Notes: generated by a model from the letters alone, not told the origin. A DNA stretch of 45,410 bases from Spirochaetia bacterium (GCA_025997715.1 BNUY01000004.1:1-45410), one strand, 5' to 3'. Shown: positions 30,743 through 39,776, counted from the first letter of the stretch. Made by a program: numbers and translations.

Positions 30743-31840
30743 GTGGCCAAGGAAAAAAATAAATACTGGGTGGTACTTGTTCTTTCCCTCTTTGTTCTCT
30801 ATGTTTTTATTGCCGCCCAGCCGGTTCCCCGGGAGACCATCATGGTTCCCCGCTGGCTCAGCTCCCTGGAATCGGACTACTCTGCGGACATGGCCGTTGA
30901 AGGCCAGCCAATCCAGGACTACCTGATTCCCTTTAAACTTGGAAACCGTTTCGGCTATGTTAATACCCAGGGGAAGTTTACCATTAACCAGCCCGTCAAA
31001 GGCGCCGGAAGAGCCGCCGTTTCCCTTTCAGATGAGCGCTGGGTCGAATATGATGCGGTTCCCGATGCCGTTACCATCCGCAGTAACCAGGGGGACGCCC
31101 TTATGGTGATAGAACATGTCCGGGGCTATCCCCTGTTCCTGGACGGGAAGATTTTTCTTATCGGGGAGGAACAGACATCCCTTTCCCTGGTGAATGAGAG
31201 CGGGGAACTGCTCTGGACCTACGATTTCGCCGCCCCCCTTACCGGTATCGACGCCGCCTCGGATCTTATCCTCACGGGCACCCTGGACGGGACCGTGGAA
31301 TTGCTGGACATTTCCGGCAGGCGGGTCTATTTCTTTGAACCCGGCGGCTCCCGGCTGGCGGTGATCCTGGGCTGCCGTATTGCCAAAGACGGTTCCCGGC
31401 TGGCCATTGTTTCGGGTTACGATGATCAGCGTTTTCTTTTGCTGGAAAAATTCGGAGATTCCTACCGGGTTGTCTATCACGAATTTCTGGAAGACGGCTT
31501 CCGGCGCGCGGTTCACATTTCTTTTGCCGGGGACAATAGATGGATCGTCTTTGAACGGCAGGGAGGGTTAGGGCTCTACGAGATTGAAACCCGGCGAAGC
31601 ATCAAGGTCCCCCTCCGCGGCGCCATCATCGCCCTGGATGATGGGGGCAATGATTCCCTCATCTTCGCGATCAGCTCCCTGGGGGGCCGATCGAAAATCT
31701 TAGCCGCCCTGCACCTGCCGGGGCTTCTCGTCCTTGAGGCCCCCTTCAGTAGTGAAACCGCCTTTTTCAGCAGGCGGGGTTCGGAAATCTATGTAGGCGG
31801 GGATATGACCCTGGCCTCCTTTAAATTGGAAAAGAGGTAA
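30743..31840 (+). CDS. Membrane-anchored beta-propeller-like protein
   Basis: About 365 residues from GTG 30743. An N-terminal membrane anchor (YWVVLVLSLFVLYVFIAAQP) is followed by repeats of the beta-propeller type, about 40 residues each (SLVNESGELLWTYDF, GTLDGTVELLDISGRRVYFF, AIVSGYDDQRFLLLEKFG). A longer frame starts at ATG 30683 inside the MITE, but it would add residues coded by the element and has no ribosome site. It is probably a periplasmic scaffold; no catalytic residues are seen. The M23-like gene starts 2 bases after it, suggesting joint function in the envelope. Confidence 0.7.
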   Translation: MAKEKNKYWVVLVLSLFVLYVFIAAQPVPRETIMVPRWLSSLESDYSADMAVEGQPIQDYLIPFKLGNRFGYVNTQGKFTINQPVKGAGRAAVSLSDERWVEYDAVPDAVTIRSNQGDALMVIEHVRGYPLFLDGKIFLIGEEQTSLSLVNESGELLWTYDFAAPLTGIDAASDLILTGTLDGTVELLDISGRRVYFFEPGGSRLAVILGCRIAKDGSRLAIVSGYDDQRFLLLEKFGDSYRVVYHEFLEDGFRRAVHISFAGDNRWIVFERQGGLGLYEIETRRSIKVPLRGAIIALDDGGNDSLIFAISSLGGRSKILAALHLPGLLVLEAPFSSETAFFSRRGSEIYVGGDMTLASFKLEKR

Positions 31841-31842
31841 GC

Positions 31843-32727
31843 ATGAGACAGCGCGTGTTCCTGGTCCTGGTGTGTATAGCCCTGTTTGTCCTGGCCGCCG
31901 GAGTCTACGGGATGGACTGGCCCACCAAGGAAGGCCGGATGAGCCGCAACTTTGGGTGGAACGACCGTGGCAAACCCGTCTTCGGGGTATGCTTTGAGGT
32001 AGAAGGCCCCATTCGCGCCGCCGATGCCGGGGAAATTCTCTTTTATAATGATCCCGACAGTACCGCCTCCCGAATCCCCTCGCCCTTGGGCGCCTGGATT
32101 GCCATGGATCACGGGGACGGGCTGGTGAGTCTTTACAGCCGCCTGGACCCGAGCCATCTGCCGGAAACCCTTTCCCTGGTGGAAAAGGATACGGACATCG
32201 CCGCATCGGGAAAATCCGGCTTGTCCGGCAATGAGGGCTTTTATTTTTCCATCTTTGACCGGCGGGAACGGCGCTGGGTAAACCCCGCCATCATCATCAC
32301 CCCGTTGCCCGATACGAGGCTCCCGAACATCCTGTCGGTTACCCTCCGTAACGGAGATACTGTGGACCGGAAGGCTATCAATCCCGCCCAAACCAGAAAC
32401 ATCAGCCAGGGCCGGTATACGGTTTCCGTGGAAGTTGCGGATACCCGGGAAAACAACGGCGATTTGCCCCTGGCCCCCTTCCGTATCATCTGTTACCTGA
32501 ACGGCGTTGAGCAGGGCTACCTCAACTTTGAAACCTTCTCCGTCCGTGACGGCATCGCCATGGCCTACCGGAACAGCCTGGTCCCGGTGCGGCAGGTCTA
32601 CGCCCCCTACCCCGGTTTCGAAATCGGCGACATTGCCTTTACCCGCGGCCAGGTTACCCTTGAAATAATCGCCCTGGACAACGTCCAAAATTCCCGGAAT
32701 GTAATCTACCGGCTCCAGGTTGACTAA
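31843..32727 (+). CDS. Degenerate M23/LytM-domain protein
   Basis: 294 residues with a signal peptide (ending LAAGVYG). Residues about 35-145 keep the LytM fold pattern (GPIRAADAGEILFYN, GAWIAMDHGDGLVSLYSRL, DTDIAASGKSG), but the zinc ligands are missing: HxGxD is replaced by GVCFE and HLHFE by FYFSIFD. Such proteins usually activate amidases or bind peptidoglycan instead of cutting it. The C-terminal part (about 150-294) is beta-rich and unassigned. It is co-transcribed with the propeller-like protein. Confidence 0.75.
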   Translation: MRQRVFLVLVCIALFVLAAGVYGMDWPTKEGRMSRNFGWNDRGKPVFGVCFEVEGPIRAADAGEILFYNDPDSTASRIPSPLGAWIAMDHGDGLVSLYSRLDPSHLPETLSLVEKDTDIAASGKSGLSGNEGFYFSIFDRRERRWVNPAIIITPLPDTRLPNILSVTLRNGDTVDRKAINPAQTRNISQGRYTVSVEVADTRENNGDLPLAPFRIICYLNGVEQGYLNFETFSVRDGIAMAYRNSLVPVRQVYAPYPGFEIGDIAFTRGQVTLEIIALDNVQNSRNVIYRLQVD

Positions 32728-32735
32728 GCTCGTCA

Positions 32736-33632
32736 ATGGCGATCAAGACCTGGTCCACCCCGGTGGAAACGGAAACGACCCGGACAATCCCCTGTGCCCT
32801 CTGCGGCGGTGAAGTGTTTAGCCCTCACCTTTACTGCGAGGGCTTTTTCTACGTCCGCTGTACCCGCTGCGGCCTGGTACAGATGAACCCCCAGCCGGAA
32901 AACGATGCGGTACGGCAGCGCTACCGGGAAGGGTACGGCGAAGATTATCTGGCCTACGAATTAGCCAACGAAGCAGCGTTTCTGCGACTCCAGGAACTGG
33001 CCCTGGAAGACGCGGGGTTGGATGGGATTGAAAAAGAAATTATGCGCACTAATACTGCGCCCCCATCGGTGCTGGATATAGGCTGTGCAACCGGGGCCTT
33101 GTTAGCAACGCTGCGGGACCGGGGCTGGGCGTGTACAGGTGCGGAGATTTCCCCCTCGGCGGAATATGCCCGTAAACGGGGCCTTGATGTGCGGGACCGG
33201 GTACTGGAGGAAAACGAATTTCCCGATGCGTCCGCAAATGCGGGCTTCGATCTGGCCCTGGCGTCCCACCTGATTGAACACCTGAACGATCCCGCCTCCT
33301 TTGTGGCGGAAGTACACCGTATCCTAAAACCGGGGGGGGACTTTATCGTGACCACCCCGAACATAGACGGCTTCCAGGCGCGGCTCTTCGGGGGGCGGTG
33401 GCGGTCCGCAATTTTTGACCACCTCTACCTGTTTTCGATAAAGACCCTGTCCCGGCTTTTAACCGAACACGGATTTGCGATAGAGCGGGTGCGTACCTGG
33501 GGGGGACTGGCGGCGGGAACTGCCCCGGCGGCGCTTAAGCGCATTGCGGATAAGGCGGCGAAACGGTTTGGGGTGGGGGATGTGATGTTGATACGGGGGA
33601 AGCGCAAAGACATGGTTACCGGACCCTTATAA
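32736..33632 (+). CDS. SAM-dependent methyltransferase with N-terminal zinc-finger-like part
   Basis: 298 residues. Two CxxC pairs near the start (IPCALCGGEV and VRCTRCGLVQMNPQP) form a zinc-ribbon-like unit. A class I methyltransferase follows, with motif I VLDIGCATGALLATL, a D/E motif in GAEISPSAEYA, and LASHLIEHLNDP. The architecture is common among sugar- or lipid-modifying methyltransferases in polysaccharide loci; the substrate is unknown here. ATG 32736 has no clear ribosome site and lies 8 bases after the preceding stop. Confidence 0.85.
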   Translation: MAIKTWSTPVETETTRTIPCALCGGEVFSPHLYCEGFFYVRCTRCGLVQMNPQPENDAVRQRYREGYGEDYLAYELANEAAFLRLQELALEDAGLDGIEKEIMRTNTAPPSVLDIGCATGALLATLRDRGWACTGAEISPSAEYARKRGLDVRDRVLEENEFPDASANAGFDLALASHLIEHLNDPASFVAEVHRILKPGGDFIVTTPNIDGFQARLFGGRWRSAIFDHLYLFSIKTLSRLLTEHGFAIERVRTWGGLAAGTAPAALKRIADKAAKRFGVGDVMLIRGKRKDMVTGPL

Positions 33633-33645
33633 ATTTTTTGTCATT

Positions 33646-33663
33646 TTAACAATTTTTTAACAA
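33646..33663 (+). promoter_or_regulatory. PhoP-box-like direct repeats before the response regulator
   Basis: TTAACAA occurs at 33646-33652 and 33657-33663, spaced exactly 11 bases, one helical turn. TATAGT (33672-33677) and a TATGAT follow and could be the -10. The spacing and sequence match those of PhoP-type boxes in Gram-positive bacteria (TTAACA repeats every 11 bp). The same repeats lie in front of the gene at 35560. Confidence 0.55.
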
Positions 33664-33698
33664 CCGTAATTTATAGTATGATAAAGGAAAAGGAAACC

Positions 33699-34370
33699 AT
33701 GATTACCATACTTGTCGTAGAAGATGATATAAAGCTCAATCAGATTGTCTGCGCGTATCTGAATGACCATGGGTACCAGGCCATCGGGTGTCATTTGGCC
33801 ATGGAAGCGTTTGATAAAATGATCGATCATATGGTGGATCTCATTATTTCGGATATTATGATGCCGGAAATTGATGGCTTCAAGTTCGCCGCCATGGTCA
33901 GGGAACAGGACAGGACTATCCCGATATTATTTATGACCGCCAGGGATGATATATCATCAAAGCAAAAAGGGTTCCGCATTGGCATTGATGATTATATGGT
34001 GAAGCCTGTGGACATGGATGAACTGGTGCTACGGGTAGGAGCCCTGCTCCGCCGCGCCAACATTGCCAACGAAAAGAAGCTGACTATCGGCAGCCTTGTT
34101 ATGAATGCCGATGAGATGACCGTCACCGTAGAGGAAACGGAGATTTCCCTTACGGTTAAGGAATTCAATGTACTTTTTAAACTCCTTTCCTACCCCAAGC
34201 GCACTTTTACCCGGAGTCAGCTTATGGATGAATTTTGGGGGACGGAATCAGGCAGTACTCCCCGGACAGTGGATGTCTATATTACCAAACTCCGGGAGAA
34301 ACTGAAGGACTGCAAGGATTTTGAGATAGTCACGGTACATGGGCTGGGGTATAAGGCGGTACTGAAATGA
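33699..34370 (+). CDS. OmpR/PhoB-family response regulator
   Basis: 223 residues. The receiver domain has acidic residues in VVEDD, phospho-acceptor Asp52 in IISDIMMP, the conserved Thr in LFMTAR and Lys102 in VKPVD. A winged-helix DNA-binding domain follows (LTVKEFNVLF, TVDVYITKLREKL, VHGLGYK). ATG 33699 is preferred over 33678 because aaggaaaagg precedes it and 33678 abuts the probable -10. It overlaps the kinase start (ATGA). TTAACAA repeats upstream suggest self-regulation. Confidence 0.9.
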   Translation: MITILVVEDDIKLNQIVCAYLNDHGYQAIGCHLAMEAFDKMIDHMVDLIISDIMMPEIDGFKFAAMVREQDRTIPILFMTARDDISSKQKGFRIGIDDYMVKPVDMDELVLRVGALLRRANIANEKKLTIGSLVMNADEMTVTVEETEISLTVKEFNVLFKLLSYPKRTFTRSQLMDEFWGTESGSTPRTVDVYITKLREKLKDCKDFEIVTVHGLGYKAVLK

Positions 34371-35446
34371 GGTGGGAAAAAGTCCGGGTTGAGAAAGATC
34401 CACGGGTGAACGCCGGTACTTTTTCCGGTAAATATTATTTGATCGTATCGTTGGCGCTGATAGTTATCAGCGGCATGGATATCTGGCTATTACTAACCGT
34501 AAATGAAGCAGCGGAGCGCGTGAGCAATTTTCTCATAGCACAGATTGCCATCATGTGGGGCTATCTCCTTTTCGTTGCGGTAATCCTAACGGCGGTCATC
34601 ACCGTAATACGGCAGTACTATTTTGAACGTCCCCTGCGGCATCTCCGTGAGGCTGCAAAAAAAATTGCCCGGGGTGATTTTTCGGTTCGCCTCGCCCCCC
34701 TGCGCAAGGATGGCAAGAAGGATTCTACCGCAGTACTGTTTGATGATTTTAACACCATGGCGGCGGAGCTTGCCAACATTGAAACACTGAAAAATGAATT
34801 CATCGCCAATGTATCACATGAAATTAAAACCCCCCTTTCTATTATACAGAGTTACGCCGCCGCTTTACAGAATGATGCATTGACCGGGGAAGAACGGCGG
34901 GACTATGCCAAAACCATCATGGATGCAACGCAAAGGCTTTCAGCACTGGTTACCAATATTCTTAAATTGAACAAGTTGGAAAATCAGGAAATAATGCCCC
35001 AAGACGATCCCTTTGACTTGAGCGAACAGATTCGTCGATGCGTTCTTGCCTTTGAGGATTTGTTGGAACGTAATAATATCGCCGTCAACGTCAATTTTGA
35101 TGAGGTGATGGTAAGCTGCAATCAAAGTATGCTGGAATTAGTTTGGAATAATCTCATTTCAAATGCCGTCAAATTTACCAACCCGGGGGGACTTATTGCA
35201 TTGACCTTGAAAGAAACAGATGGGTATGCGGTTATTACGATAACAGATAATGGCTGCGGTATGGATTCGGAAACTCAAAAACATATATTTGACAAGTTTT
35301 ATCAGGGGGATAGCTCCCATGCCCAGGAAGGAAACGGCCTTGGGCTTGCGATGGTAAAAAAGGTAATCGAAATTACCGGGGGAAAAATTAAGGTGGATAG
35401 TAAACCGGGGCATGGGACGACATTCACCGTTTGTCTGAAAATTTAA
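34367..35446 (+). CDS. Sensor histidine kinase (HAMP/HisKA/HATPase)
   Basis: 359 residues. Two membrane helices (about 23-43 and 59-81) with only a very short loop between, then HAMP, HisKA with His151 in NVSHEIKTPLS, N-box LVWNNLISNAVKF, F-box IFDKFYQGD, and G-boxes DNGCGMD and GNGLGLAM. The tiny extracytoplasmic loop leaves no room for a ligand domain, so it probably senses a membrane signal or a partner protein. It is the cognate kinase of the regulator with which it overlaps by 4 bases. Confidence 0.93.
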   Translation: MRWEKVRVEKDPRVNAGTFSGKYYLIVSLALIVISGMDIWLLLTVNEAAERVSNFLIAQIAIMWGYLLFVAVILTAVITVIRQYYFERPLRHLREAAKKIARGDFSVRLAPLRKDGKKDSTAVLFDDFNTMAAELANIETLKNEFIANVSHEIKTPLSIIQSYAAALQNDALTGEERRDYAKTIMDATQRLSALVTNILKLNKLENQEIMPQDDPFDLSEQIRRCVLAFEDLLERNNIAVNVNFDEVMVSCNQSMLELVWNNLISNAVKFTNPGGLIALTLKETDGYAVITITDNGCGMDSETQKHIFDKFYQGDSSHAQEGNGLGLAMVKKVIEITGGKIKVDSKPGHGTTFTVCLKI

Positions 35447-35458
35447 AAAAATTACGAA

Positions 35459-35487
35459 TTAACATATTTTTAACAACAACTTAACAA
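35459..35487 (+). promoter_or_regulatory. Three TTAACA repeats at 11-bp spacing before the epimerase gene
   Basis: TTAACAT (35459-35465), TTAACAA (35470-35476) and TTAACAA (35481-35487) are spaced exactly 11 bases apart. Same motif and period as in front of the response regulator, 70-100 bases before ATG 35560. Likely binding sites for that regulator. Confidence 0.6.
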
Positions 35488-35559
35488 TTCATCAATATCT
35501 AAGGTTGATACTTGGGATATCCCTTGCGGGACAACCAATATTTTATTGAGGAGCTATGT

Positions 35560-36645
35560 ATGACTAAGCGATTATATCTTTTAACCGGGGCCGCCGGATA
35601 TTTGGGAAGCAACATTTCCCGCTCTCTTATAGCGAGGCACAAGGACCTGCGGGTTCTTGTTTTGGCGGGAGATCCTGGGGCAAAACGAGTACCCCAGGAA
35701 GCGGAAATCATCACCGGTGATTTGCTGGATGACGATTCTCTTAACAAGTTTTTTGCTGCAAGTGAGGACACGGAACTGATTGTTATCCATTGCGCCAGCA
35801 TGGTCACCGTGTCCCCGGAACTAACCTCCAAATTATACGCAGTCAATGTCACGGGAACCAAAAATATTATCAATAAATGTATCCAACACAGGGTTAAGAA
35901 GCTGGTATATGTCAGTTCTACCGGGGCTATACCGGAGCTTCCCAAGGGACAAACCATCCATGAAGTTACGGCCTTTGATCCCCGGGCAGTAGTTGGCGGG
36001 TATGGGAAAACCAAGGCGGAGGCCACTCAATTGGTACTGGATGCAGTCAGGGAACACGGCCTGGACGCTTCCATTGTTTTCCCCAGCGGTATTTCCGGCC
36101 CCAATGATTACGGTAATGGGTATTTTACAAACTTTATTATTGATTACGTAAACGGAAAAATGCCCGCAGGAATTGCCGGTAGTTTTAATGCGGTGGATGT
36201 CCGGGATCTTGCCGCCGGAGTCATCGCTTGTACCGAAAAAGGTCGCAAAGGCGAAGGATACATTTTGAGTAACTGCGCTGTGGGCATGAGAGAATTGTGT
36301 CATTTGATTAGTATGTATACCGGTGCACCGGAAGTAAAAATGATATTACCTGTTTCAACAGCTAAATTCCTTGCCTTTCTGGCCGGAATTGTCAGCTTCT
36401 TTACAAAAAAACCCGGATTACTTACCCCATATGCCATATACAATCTGGAACGGAACAATAATTTTTCGTGTGAGAAAGCAGAATGTGAACTCGGCTTTAC
36501 GGTACGGCCTTTTGAGGAAACCATCCGTGATATGGCAATGTGGCTTCACCGGGACAGTCGAATAAGTATTGCCGGTGAAACAGTAAAAAGGTTCAAGCCG
36601 GAACTGATAAGTTCCATATCAAATGGTTTGTCCGTAGAAATCTAA
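35560..36645 (+). CDS. NAD-dependent epimerase/dehydratase family protein
   Basis: 361 residues, extended SDR fold. The nucleotide-binding motif is in LTGAAGYLGSNIS and the active-site YxxxK in GGYGKTKAEAT, with Ser in VSSTGA. The C-terminal part (TAKFLAFLAGIVSFFTKKPG) is hydrophobic, as in 3-beta-HSD-like members. It may act on nucleotide sugars or steroid-like or polyketide-like substrates. ATG 35560 follows gaggag (35548-35553). The repeats upstream suggest control by the neighbouring two-component system. Confidence 0.85.
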   Translation: MTKRLYLLTGAAGYLGSNISRSLIARHKDLRVLVLAGDPGAKRVPQEAEIITGDLLDDDSLNKFFAASEDTELIVIHCASMVTVSPELTSKLYAVNVTGTKNIINKCIQHRVKKLVYVSSTGAIPELPKGQTIHEVTAFDPRAVVGGYGKTKAEATQLVLDAVREHGLDASIVFPSGISGPNDYGNGYFTNFIIDYVNGKMPAGIAGSFNAVDVRDLAAGVIACTEKGRKGEGYILSNCAVGMRELCHLISMYTGAPEVKMILPVSTAKFLAFLAGIVSFFTKKPGLLTPYAIYNLERNNNFSCEKAECELGFTVRPFEETIRDMAMWLHRDSRISIAGETVKRFKPELISSISNGLSVEI

Positions 36646-36648
36646 TCA

Positions 36649-38022
36649 TCATAAAATTTTACTTTTATTGATAAGCAGTTTCTTATCCGCCATGGACTTC
36701 CGCAAAAGTTTCTTCATGGTCAGCCCAAAGGCGATGCTCAGGGGCACACAGGCTCCAAGCCATGCCAGGGGACCGGCGAGGCAGGCTCCGGCAAACCCGA
36801 AAAAGGCCGGCAGGATAATTGCCGCCAGGGTGCGCATCACCAGTTCCATGATCCCCGCCACCGTGGGAATCAGGCTGTCCCCCAGTCCTTGAAGGGTGTT
36901 CCGGAAAATAAACAGTAATGATAACATGATATAACAGGAACCGTTTACTTTGAGATAAATATGTGCCAGCCTCACCGCCTCAGGATCCGCGCCGACAAAG
37001 ACCGCCGAAAGATAATTGCCGGTAAGAAAAAAAAGGATGCCGATAAGGATACTGAAGGCCCCGGAAATGGTACAACTCTGGATTACCCCGGCGCGGATGC
37101 GGTCGAATTTGCGGGCGCCGTAATTCTGCGCGGTGAAGGTTGCCATGGTAACCCCGAAGGATTGCATGGGCATGGCCGCCACCATATCTATTTTCTGTGC
37201 CGCCGTAAATGCCGCCACCGCCGTGGTCCCCAGCCGGTTCAGAGCAAACTGCAGCACCACCACTCCGATAGCAATGATGCTCATCTGGAAGCCCATGGGC
37301 ATGGCCACCCGGATATGTTCCGCCATATCCGTCTTGCTAATTTTCCAATCCTCTTTACGGATCCTGAGAACAGGAATCTTTTTTACAATCACCAGGACAC
37401 ATAAAAGACCGGAAAGAATCTGGGCGATAACCGTGGCATAGGCCGCGCCCTCCACACCGGTATGGAAGACCAGGATAAAAACATAATCCAGGACAATATT
37501 GATAATGCAGGCAACCACCAGAAAGACCAGGGGCGTCCGGCTGTCCCCCACGGCGCGCATCACATTGGAGAGGAGATTGAACATCACCAATACTGCGGTA
37601 CCCCAGAATATGATGATGATATAGAGGTATGCGCCATCGTAAATCTCCTCCGGTGTGCGGAGCAGCCGCAGTAGGGGACCGGCAAAGATCACGCTTATGG
37701 CGGTCAGTACCACCGCCATGATGGCAGAGAGGATGATGCTTACGGCAAAACTCCGGCGGACTCCCCCCTCGTCCCCTGCGCCGAAACGCTGGGCGGTGAT
37801 GATCGAGGTCCCGGAGGTAAAGCCCATAACAAAGCCCAGGAAGAGGAAGGCGAGGCTGCCGGTACAGCCCACCGCCGCTAGGGCAGTCACCCCGATGGTC
37901 CGCCCTACGATAAAGGTGTCCGCCATACTGTAGAACTGCTGGAACAAATTCCCGATGAGCAGGGGAATGGTGAAGGAAACGATAAGTAAAGCGGGATTGC
38001 CCACGGTAAGGTTTTTAGTCAT
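36649..38022 (-). CDS. MATE-family efflux transporter
   Basis: 457 residues with about 12 membrane helices in two similar halves. Typical segments are SFTIPLLIGNLFQQFYSMAD at the N-terminus, FIVGRTIGVTALAAVG, and NALNR-like FALNRLGTTAVAAFTAAQKI in the second half. It exports cationic compounds using a sodium or proton gradient; the substrate is unknown. It converges with the epimerase gene (3-base gap) and is divergent from the phosphatase gene. Confidence 0.92.
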   Translation of the reverse strand: MTKNLTVGNPALLIVSFTIPLLIGNLFQQFYSMADTFIVGRTIGVTALAAVGCTGSLAFLFLGFVMGFTSGTSIITAQRFGAGDEGGVRRSFAVSIILSAIMAVVLTAISVIFAGPLLRLLRTPEEIYDGAYLYIIIIFWGTAVLVMFNLLSNVMRAVGDSRTPLVFLVVACIINIVLDYVFILVFHTGVEGAAYATVIAQILSGLLCVLVIVKKIPVLRIRKEDWKISKTDMAEHIRVAMPMGFQMSIIAIGVVVLQFALNRLGTTAVAAFTAAQKIDMVAAMPMQSFGVTMATFTAQNYGARKFDRIRAGVIQSCTISGAFSILIGILFFLTGNYLSAVFVGADPEAVRLAHIYLKVNGSCYIMLSLLFIFRNTLQGLGDSLIPTVAGIMELVMRTLAAIILPAFFGFAGACLAGPLAWLGACVPLSIAFGLTMKKLLRKSMADKKLLINKSKIL

Positions 38023-38060
38023 ATCTTATCTAAGTATACTCAATTTTGTACAATAGGACT

Positions 38061-38738
38061 ATGAGATTCAAGTGCATCATCTTTGATCTGGACGGAACCC
38101 TGGTGGACACCATCGGCGACATTGCCGCCGCCATGAACCATGCCCTGGAAGAAGGGGGCTTCCCCATCCTCAGCCAGGAGCAATACGCCAAAATTGTCGG
38201 CAACGGCCTCCGAACCCTGGCTTCCAAGGCCCTGCCCCCGGAGGCCCGTGACGAAAAAACCGTGGATGCCGCATATCGCAGCGCCCTTACGTATTACCGG
38301 GACCACCCGGCGGATCACTCCAGGCCCTATCCGGGGATACCGGAACTGCTGGCGGGGCTACGGGGCAAATCGGACCGGAAGTCCGCGGTGAAAACCGCCG
38401 TCCTGTCTAATAAGGCGGATCATTTAACCCAAATGGTAATCGGGAAGTTCTTCCCCCCGTACACCTTTGACCTGGTCATAGGCGAACGCCCGGGGATCCC
38501 CCGCAAACCGGACCCCGCATCCACCTGGGAACTCATTACCGAACTGGACGGAAGTCCCCGTGAAACCCTGTTCGTCGGTGATTCGGAGGTCGATGCCGCC
38601 ACCGCTCAGGCTGCGGAGTGCAGTTTCCTGGGGGTAAGCTGGGGCTTCCGCAGCAGGGCCGCCCTGGAGGCTGCCGGCGCAGGCCGTATCATCGACCGCC
38701 CGGCGGAACTGTGGGAACTGTTGAGCATACGGTACTAA
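38061..38738 (+). CDS. gph: HAD hydrolase, phosphoglycolate-phosphatase-like
   Basis: 225 residues. HAD motif I is FDLDGTLVDT, motif II is in TAVLSNKA, the Lys is in RKPDP, and motif III/IV is in FVGDSEVDAATA. The cap domain has the usual helical insertion after motif I. The family includes phosphoglycolate and other sugar-phosphate phosphatases, so the symbol is tentative. ATG 38061 has only a weak ribosome site and may be leaderless. It is transcribed divergently from the MATE gene. Confidence 0.85.
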   Translation: MRFKCIIFDLDGTLVDTIGDIAAAMNHALEEGGFPILSQEQYAKIVGNGLRTLASKALPPEARDEKTVDAAYRSALTYYRDHPADHSRPYPGIPELLAGLRGKSDRKSAVKTAVLSNKADHLTQMVIGKFFPPYTFDLVIGERPGIPRKPDPASTWELITELDGSPRETLFVGDSEVDAATAQAAECSFLGVSWGFRSRAALEAAGAGRIIDRPAELWELLSIRY

Positions 38739-38766
38739 GCAATAGTTAACCAGATTTTGAACGGGC

Positions 38767-39060
38767 TTATTTCTTATTCATTCCCATGATCCGCCGGAAC
38801 GCAGAGTTTTCTTTCTTCAACTCCCGGGACCCCCGGGTTATTTTGCAAAGTGATATCCCCAGATTTTTCGCGATCTCCCTTTGAGGCTGCCCATCATCCA
38901 GGGCTTTGACCAGTGCCCACCGGGCGGCGACATCCGCAGTTTCCGCGGGGGTCAGAAGACAGCGGAGGAAGGATTCGATAAGTTCAGGTTCCCGGACAGC
39001 GGCCAGGGTCCGGGACAGCTCCCCAAGATTTTCCCCAACCCGCGGATCGTCTATGTTCAC
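38767..39060 (-). CDS. TrpR-family DNA-binding protein
   Basis: About 97 residues from GTG 39060. It matches the TrpR fold: FLRCLLTPAETADVAARWAL, then the helix-turn-helix GQPQREIAKNLGISLCKITR GSRELKK split over the reading region. TrpR binds operators in response to tryptophan. Here the gene overlaps the AMMECR1-like gene by 4 bases (GTGA), and no trp biosynthetic gene is nearby. The stretch before GTG 39060 belongs to the neighbouring gene. Confidence 0.82.
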   Translation of the reverse strand: MNIDDPRVGENLGELSRTLAAVREPELIESFLRCLLTPAETADVAARWALVKALDDGQPQREIAKNLGISLCKITRGSRELKKENSAFRRIMGMNKK

Positions 39061-39635
39061 GGCTGCCCCTCCCCAAACACGATCGCCGTAAAGGTTAAGA
39101 GCCTGGCTTCCGGGGCCGCAAAGGCGTTTGGGGGCAGCCCCGCTTTCACACAAATATAATCCAGGTATTCATCCCGGTTCCAGCCCTGTTCCACCGGCAC
39201 CTGGGGCAGCAATACCCCGGAACGCCCCCGGAGACTGAGGTAGATGCCGTGGATGCCGACCTCCACCTGCCGGGGATCGGCGCAGGGTTCCATGGGGGAG
39301 AGGGCGGAGATTTCGATATCGCAGGCGGGCCACTCGTCCCTGGACAGTGGCGGGAAGCGGGGGTCCCCAAAGGCGGCTTCGGCGGCCATGATTCGCACGG
39401 TTTTTTCCAGACTTTCCGGGGAGGACATCCTGCCTATGCAGCCCCGGAGAGCGCCGTTTTTGTGGAGAGTCACAAAGGCCCCGCAGGGCCGGAGCAGGGC
39501 GGAAGCGTTGCCGATGGCCTGCAACCCCGCCTCCCGCGGGTATTCGGGCCGCCGGTTTTCCAGCCTGGCGGCGATGGTTTCCCGGGCATCCGCTAAAAGG
39601 GCCTTCTGTTCTGCCGGGGTAATCGTAAAGTCCAT
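39057..39635 (-). CDS. AMMECR1-like protein (AmmeMemoRadiSam system protein A type)
   Basis: 192 residues. The family core motif LRGCIGR is present (GALRGCIGRM), as are FVTLHKNG, DIEISALSPMEP, and LPQVPVEQGWNRDEYLDYIC. The biochemical role of the family is not firmly established. It is linked with radical-SAM and MEMO proteins, but neither is seen in this window. The ATG at 39635 opens the protein with DFTITPAEQ. It is translationally coupled to the TrpR-like gene. Confidence 0.88.
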   Translation of the reverse strand: MDFTITPAEQKALLADARETIAARLENRRPEYPREAGLQAIGNASALLRPCGAFVTLHKNGALRGCIGRMSSPESLEKTVRIMAAEAAFGDPRFPPLSRDEWPACDIEISALSPMEPCADPRQVEVGIHGIYLSLRGRSGVLLPQVPVEQGWNRDEYLDYICVKAGLPPNAFAAPEARLLTFTAIVFGEGQP

Positions 39636-39776
39636 GGGTTTAGTATAACCCGAAAGGAACGGGATTACCATACGTACGCTAAAAATCTCCCAGCATAACC
39701 ATACCATCGTTTAATACACCGATGACAAAGGCGCCAGGCACACTTTTCTTTCCCTCCCCAAAAACCTTGCGTAAAA

